From contig CAMZBE010000025.1 in assembly GCA_947304475.1 (NCBI GenBank), forward strand, positions 1 to 9,910: DNA of 9,910 bases. Direction: 5' to 3'. The notes below the pieces were generated by a model. It was not told where the DNA came from. It did not search any database and saw nothing but the letters and a program-made list of their open reading frames with translations. Shown here piece after piece: positions 5,175 through 9,910 of the stretch; within the stretch, counting starts at the first letter, position 1, and each line of letters opens with the position of its first letter. Position numbers and translations under genes: made by a program. This stretch comes from an uncultured Clostridia bacterium. Lineage in GTDB: Bacteria > Bacillota > Clostridia > Oscillospirales > CAG-272.

Positions 5175-5891
5175 TCAGAATCGAATGTGCCGGTTGTATT
5201 CGGTCGGCAGATCCGCGGCGTACAGGTGCGCGTCGCAGGACAGTTCGAGCATCCGCGGGATCACGATTCCGTCGTGATCCGCAAACTCGATCACGGTCAT
5301 GCCGGTACAGGTCTGATCAAATCGAGACGCGACCAGAGGATACGGAACGTCGAGCAACGACGAGAAGAACAGAGTGCCGAACCCCTGGTGCGCGAACAGC
5401 GCGACGCGCTCGTCGGTCGGGTGCTCGGCGATATAGCACCGGTTCTCCCGGTCGTGCCGGTAGCCGAGCGAGAGCAGAAACGCGTCGGTCTCGCGCCCCA
5501 CCCGCTCCACGCCTTTTTGGAAGCGGTTCGGAGGAAGACAGGGCGCCTCGTACCACTTGTCGCCGAGCGACAAGACTTCGGGCGAACTGAACGCCCGCAT
5601 CAGAGACGGGATCTGAAAGCACCACTTCCGTTTGCCTTCCTCGTTTTCGAGTGTCATCTCGCCCCAGGCGTATCCTTCCTCGCACCAGTCGAGCGTCACG
5701 ATCTCTTTCCGCGTCAGTTCCGCCGCGGGGCGCGCGGTCTCCTTCGCCCGGTTCGCGGGCGAGGAGAAAATCTTATCCAGCCCGAAACGGGCAAGTCGGC
5801 GCCCGACCGCCTCCGCCTGTCGCTCCCCGATGGGAGTCAGCGCGTCGGGATGGTAGGTCGGATCTCCGTGGCGAACGTAAAACAGAAGCAT
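5175..5891 (-). CDS. Histidine phosphatase family protein (copy 2, next to dnaK)
   Basis: This 238-residue tandem paralogue of the next gene downstream has the same catalytic set: RHG at 7-9, Arg48 in SSPANRAKETA, Glu71/Glu72, and His168 in LFAHQGFG. One extra residue lies in the variable loop near 83-90 (copy 1 has a deletion there). Both catalytic histidines are intact in both copies, so neither looks like a pseudogene. The Shine-Dalgarno AGAGGGTG lies about seven bases before the ATG. It follows dnaK by 76 bases, a gap that contains a strong hairpin, and precedes copy 1 by 45 bases. SSPANRA is closer to the usual family motif (SpxxRAxxTA) than the SSANRA of copy 1, so this may be the more ancestral copy. 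That direction of change is inference. Confidence 0.9.
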   Translation of the reverse strand: MLLFYVRHGDPTYHPDALTPIGERQAEAVGRRLARFGLDKIFSSPANRAKETARPAAELTRKEIVTLDWCEEGYAWGEMTLENEEGKRKWCFQIPSLMRAFSSPEVLSLGDKWYEAPCLPPNRFQKGVERVGRETDAFLLSLGYRHDRENRCYIAEHPTDERVALFAHQGFGTLFFSSLLDVPYPLVASRFDQTCTGMTVIEFADHDGIVIPRMLELSCDAHLYAADLPTEYNRHIRF

Positions 5892-5931
5892 TTCGGCACC
5901 CTCTTGTCGTCGATTTCAGAAAAGCCGTGTC

Positions 5932-5957
5932 CCGGGGGAGAACGTCGTCTCCCCCGG
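5932..5957 (-). terminator. Intercistronic hairpin after dnaK
   Basis: Read on the minus strand, CCGGGGGAGA and TCTCCCCCGG form a perfect 10-bp GC-rich stem with a six-base loop, starting 10 bases after the dnaK stop. Only a short CTTTTC occurs about ten bases further on, so this is not a strong terminator. It may partially terminate transcription or protect the hrcA-grpE-dnaK part of the message from 3' decay, lowering expression of the phosphatases and dnaJ relative to dnaK. Confidence 0.55.
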
Positions 5958-5967
5958 AACGGTTTGG

Positions 5968-7794
<1,827 letters not shown>

Positions 7795-7855
7795 GATTGT
7801 TTACCTCCGTTATATCTTCGTGAATTGTTTACAGATTGATTTGGATTTCGCTTTT

Positions 7856-8446
7856 TCAGTTCGCGACCTTGACCATCGCGTACCGGATGATCTTGTCGCC
7901 GCGTTTGTAGCCGGGTTGGAAGACCTCGACGATCTCGCCTTCCCCTTTGCTCTCGTCTTCCTCGTGCATGATCGCGTTATGAAGGTTGGGATCGAACTTG
8001 TCGCCCGCCGCCCCGAAAACCGTCACGCCGAGTTTGCTCAGGCACTCGTTCAGGGCGTTCATGGTCAGCCGCAATCCCTCCGCGACCTTCTCGCCTTCCG
8101 AATACCTGCCGGCGCGTTCGAGGTTGTCGGCGATGGGCAGGATCTGTCCCACCACGTCCGAAACCGCGTCGGTGTAGATCCCTTCGCGCTCCTTCTGCGA
8201 CCGTCTGCGGAAGTTGTCGTACTCGGCGAACATTCGCAGATACTTTTCCTTTTCTTCGGAAAGCGCCTTTTCGATCTCCGCCACCTTCTCGCGAAGAACC
8301 GCGATTTCGCGCTTGGTTTCCTTGTGCTTTTTCTCTTCCCCGGCGGGCGCCTTCGCGTCTGCGGGTTCGGCGGCGGGGGTTCCCGGCGTTTCAGCCGCGG
8401 GTGCCGTTTTTTCGATCTCTTCGACCGGGGTTTTCTCGTTTTCCAT
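7856..8446 (-). CDS. grpE: Nucleotide exchange factor GrpE
   Basis: This 196-residue protein releases ADP from DnaK and so resets the chaperone cycle. Residues 1-40 are a low-complexity Ala/Pro/Glu-rich, probably disordered extension. A long charged coiled-coil helix follows (about 41-85), ending in the family signature YLRMFAEYDNFRRR (69-82). The C-terminal beta wing contains GDKFDPNLHNAIMHEED (148-164) and VFQPGYKRGDKIIRYAMVKV near the end, both classic GrpE motifs. Length and domain order are normal. An AGGAAGGA Shine-Dalgarno lies six bases before the ATG. It is 22 bases downstream of hrcA, so it is co-transcribed from the CIRCE promoter. Confidence 0.98.
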   Translation of the reverse strand: MENEKTPVEEIEKTAPAAETPGTPAAEPADAKAPAGEEKKHKETKREIAVLREKVAEIEKALSEEKEKYLRMFAEYDNFRRRSQKEREGIYTDAVSDVVGQILPIADNLERAGRYSEGEKVAEGLRLTMNALNECLSKLGVTVFGAAGDKFDPNLHNAIMHEEDESKGEGEIVEVFQPGYKRGDKIIRYAMVKVAN

Positions 8447-8468
8447 GTCTTATCCTTCCTTTCGAGGT

Positions 8469-9545
8469 CTATCCGCCGTTCTCCGGATCGTCGTCCTTCA
8501 GCAACAGGTCAATGCCCGCCGCCAGTTCGTCGATCGTGGAGATCGCCTTCGCGTAGTCCATGCGGCGGGGGCCGATCAAGCCGATCGCGCCGACCACGCG
8601 CCCGTCGCGCCGTACCGTTTTGAAGACCAGCGTGGAGTTCGACATCACCTTGATGTTGTTCTCGCTCCCGATATAGACGTTCACGTCGCGGCTGTCCTTG
8701 CCCGTGCTGATGACGTCGAGCAGCGGCGCCTTGGTCTCGAGCAGATCCATCACGGAGCGGAGTTCGCCGACGTCGGAATACTCGGGATACTGGAGCAGGC
8801 GGTTGACGCCCTCGACCTGCAGATCCCCGCCGACGTCCTCGGTCAGCGTGTCGTAGATCGCCGAAACGATCGGGTGAACCACGGTCGAAACGCTCCCCAT
8901 CCGGCTCTCGAGTTCGCGGATCCTGGGCAGCGTGATCTCCTCGACCGTCGCGCCCGCGATCAGGTCGTTCAGCGCCTCGATCAGCCGACCGGTCTCCTCC
9001 TCTCCGAACGAGAAGGTGAGGCGGATGTTCCGCGTCTTCACGCTCCCGTCGTCGAGCAGCATCACGAGCACGAAGTTTTTCTGATCGCGGTAGATCCCCT
9101 CGAACTTATCGACGCGACGCCCGACCGCACGCGGCTTGACCGAAAAACCGGTGTAGTTGGTGATCCGCGACGCCAGACGCGACGCCTCGGCAAGGATGCC
9201 GTCCATCTCGCTGACCTTCTGCCGCAGGGTGCGGTTGATCTGGTCGATCTCGTCGGTCGTCATGCGGTAATGCCGGAGCAGCGCGTTGACGTAGTAGCGG
9301 TAGCCCAACTCGGAAGGAACGCGCCCCGCCGACGTGTGCGGCTGTTCGAGCAGCCCCAGCGCCTCGAGTTCCGCCATCTCGTTCCGAATGGTCGCGGAAG
9401 AGCAGTTCAACCCGGCGTCCTGCGCCAGATACTTGGATCCGACCGGTTCGCCGTACGCGATATGCGCGTCGATGATCGCTTTCAGGATCTTCTTCTTTCG
9501 ATCGGACAGCGAAAACTCTTCGTCCCGTCCCATCAATTCGGTCAT
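8469..9545 (-). CDS. hrcA: Heat-inducible transcription repressor HrcA
   Basis: This 358-residue repressor binds CIRCE and controls class I heat-shock genes; in well-studied Bacillota GroEL keeps it active. An N-terminal winged helix covers about residues 14-85 (PVGSKYLAQ at 34-42, CSSATIRNEMAELEALG at 48-64, HTSAGRVPSELGYRYYV at 70-86). The GAF-like middle domain and the C-terminal dimerisation part (ISTIDELAAGIDLLL) follow. The reading frame starts with about a dozen residues before the usual SDRKKKILKAII beginning. I keep the ATG at 9545 because AGGAG (9554-9558) is eight bases upstream, while the alternative ATG at 9533 has no Shine-Dalgarno. It is first in the operon and is preceded by its own perfect CIRCE, so it is autoregulated. 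Confidence 0.98.
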   Translation of the reverse strand: MTELMGRDEEFSLSDRKKKILKAIIDAHIAYGEPVGSKYLAQDAGLNCSSATIRNEMAELEALGLLEQPHTSAGRVPSELGYRYYVNALLRHYRMTTDEIDQINRTLRQKVSEMDGILAEASRLASRITNYTGFSVKPRAVGRRVDKFEGIYRDQKNFVLVMLLDDGSVKTRNIRLTFSFGEEETGRLIEALNDLIAGATVEEITLPRIRELESRMGSVSTVVHPIVSAIYDTLTEDVGGDLQVEGVNRLLQYPEYSDVGELRSVMDLLETKAPLLDVISTGKDSRDVNVYIGSENNIKVMSNSTLVFKTVRRDGRVVGAIGLIGPRRMDYAKAISTIDELAAGIDLLLKDDDPENGG

Positions 9546-9587
9546 GGTCGCCTCTCCTTCCTTTTTCGTCCGGCTTCCTTCCGGTGT

Positions 9588-9614
9588 TTAGCACTCAAAC
9601 GGGCGGAGTGCTAA
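9588..9614. promoter_or_regulatory. CIRCE operator (HrcA binding site)
   Basis: TTAGCACTC-N9-GAGTGCTAA is a perfect match to the CIRCE consensus, with no mismatch in either nine-base arm. It lies a few bases downstream of the predicted transcription start and about 28 bases before the Shine-Dalgarno of hrcA. HrcA bound here would block the promoter. In the RNA it can also fold as a leader hairpin. Confidence 0.98.
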
Positions 9615-9625
9615 TTTCATGATAT

Positions 9626-9654
9626 AAGATACCACCGGAACCGCCTTTTGTCAA
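9626..9654 (-). promoter_or_regulatory. Promoter of the hrcA-grpE-dnaK operon
   Basis: On the minus strand TTGACA (9654-9649) is followed after 17 bases by TATCTT (9631-9626). The -35 is perfect and the -10 is a 4/6 match. An alternative -10 in the overlapping TTATAT/TATATC run would need a longer spacer. The start would fall near 9619, just upstream of CIRCE, the normal arrangement for a vegetative-sigma, HrcA-repressed promoter. Confidence 0.82.
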
Positions 9655-9839
9655 GGGTTCGGGGGAGGATTTTTGTGAACAATTTGTTAATTCCGCAGGA
9701 AGACTGCTAACGTGCGTCGCCCGGGGCGGGCGGGCGCAGCGATATGCGGAACGCCGCGGACGACGAAAACCGGACGGCGGCGAACGGACGGCGCGGGGGC
9801 GGTACGAAAAAACGCTTCAAGTTTTCGTCTTTTTTACGC
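9655..9839. other. Intergenic region between divergent promoters
   Basis: I see no gene in this stretch. Positions 9720-9800 are very GC-rich with loose CGG/ACGGCG repetition. Positions 9673-9690 are AT-rich and contain TTGTGAA and TTGTTAA as direct repeats. Just before the rightward promoter, ACGCTT occurs twice 24 bases apart (9812 and 9836), each copy preceded by an A or T run. ACGAAAA (9804-9810) can pair with TTTTCGT (9822-9828) ahead of T6 (9830-9835), a weak terminator-like or upstream-element-like patch. Confidence 0.5.
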
Positions 9840-9868
9840 TTGACTTTAAGAAACATATATAGTATAAT
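9840..9868 (+). promoter_or_regulatory. Strong rightward sigma-70-type promoter
   Basis: TTGACT (9840-9845), a 17-base spacer and a perfect TATAAT (9863-9868) give a near-consensus housekeeping promoter. Poly-T at 9830-9835 just upstream could act as an UP-like element. The start would be near 9875. The gene it drives lies beyond the window, divergent from hrcA. Confidence 0.82.
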
Positions 9869-9886
9869 GTTTACTGGGAAAATTCA

Positions 9887-9910
9887 GTCGCCCGACGTGT
9901 AACGGGCGGC
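9887..9910 (+). other. Hairpin in the leader of the rightward transcript (at window edge)
   Basis: GTCGCCCG (9887-9894) pairs with CGGGCGGC (9903-9910), with one G-U pair and an eight-base loop. It begins about 12 bases after the predicted transcription start and directly follows an AATTCA (9881-9886). It could be the first helix of a structured leader. The window ends exactly at the stem, so nothing more can be said. Confidence 0.5.

Noticed and set aside
9570..9584. CCGG-N7-CCGG hairpin in the hrcA leader
   Set aside because: A four-base stem is too weak to support, and CIRCE already explains regulation of this leader.
9673..9690. Rex-type operator upstream of the hrcA promoter
   Set aside because: TTGTGAA and TTGTTAA resemble Rex half-sites with a four-base gap, but they are direct rather than inverted repeats, so the expected dyad is not formed.

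Overview
The window looks like a chromosomal segment from a GC-rich, low-branching member of the Bacillota, most likely an uncultured clostridial lineage. The evidence is a perfect CIRCE operator ahead of an hrcA-grpE-dnaK...dnaJ operon, a DnaK that lacks the roughly 24-residue N-domain insert typical of Gram-negative DnaK, a FeoB followed by the small Cys-rich FeoB-associated protein, and strong purine-rich Shine-Dalgarno sites before most genes. Nothing visible allows a genus-level call.

Layout. At 1-1662 (+) lie the 3' part of feoB (ferrous iron transporter; its GTP-binding domain lies mostly left of the window) and, three bases later, the 54-residue FeoB-associated protein. Positions 1663-1853 hold three hairpins, two of them good intrinsic terminators. 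At 1854-2936 (+) a lower-GC two-gene unit starts from a promoter with a 19-bp spacer and a dyad, the usual MerR-family layout. It encodes a MerR-type regulator with an NTF2/DUF3887-like C-terminal domain and a small membrane or lipoprotein zinc-ribbon protein.

Between this unit and the convergent heat-shock operon is a 313-base stretch without a gene (2937-3249). It is almost entirely a row of ten short hairpins. The first five are joined by AATTCA linkers and the last four are introduced by ATATCG linkers. Stem sequences differ from unit to unit while the linkers stay constant. This is the most unusual feature of the window.

At 9654 down to 3250 (-) runs the HrcA/CIRCE-controlled chaperone operon: hrcA, grpE, dnaK, two tandem paralogous histidine phosphatases, dnaJ. 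The two phosphatases, about 83% identical, sit where dnaJ would normally follow dnaK. A strong hairpin just after the dnaK stop may divide the operon into segments of different expression. HrcA should repress the unit through CIRCE, GrpE and DnaJ are the nucleotide-exchange factor and J-protein for DnaK, and the phosphatases would be co-expressed with them.

At the right edge a consensus sigma-70-type promoter (9840-9868) fires rightward, divergent from hrcA, into a leader that begins a hairpin and is cut off by the window end.
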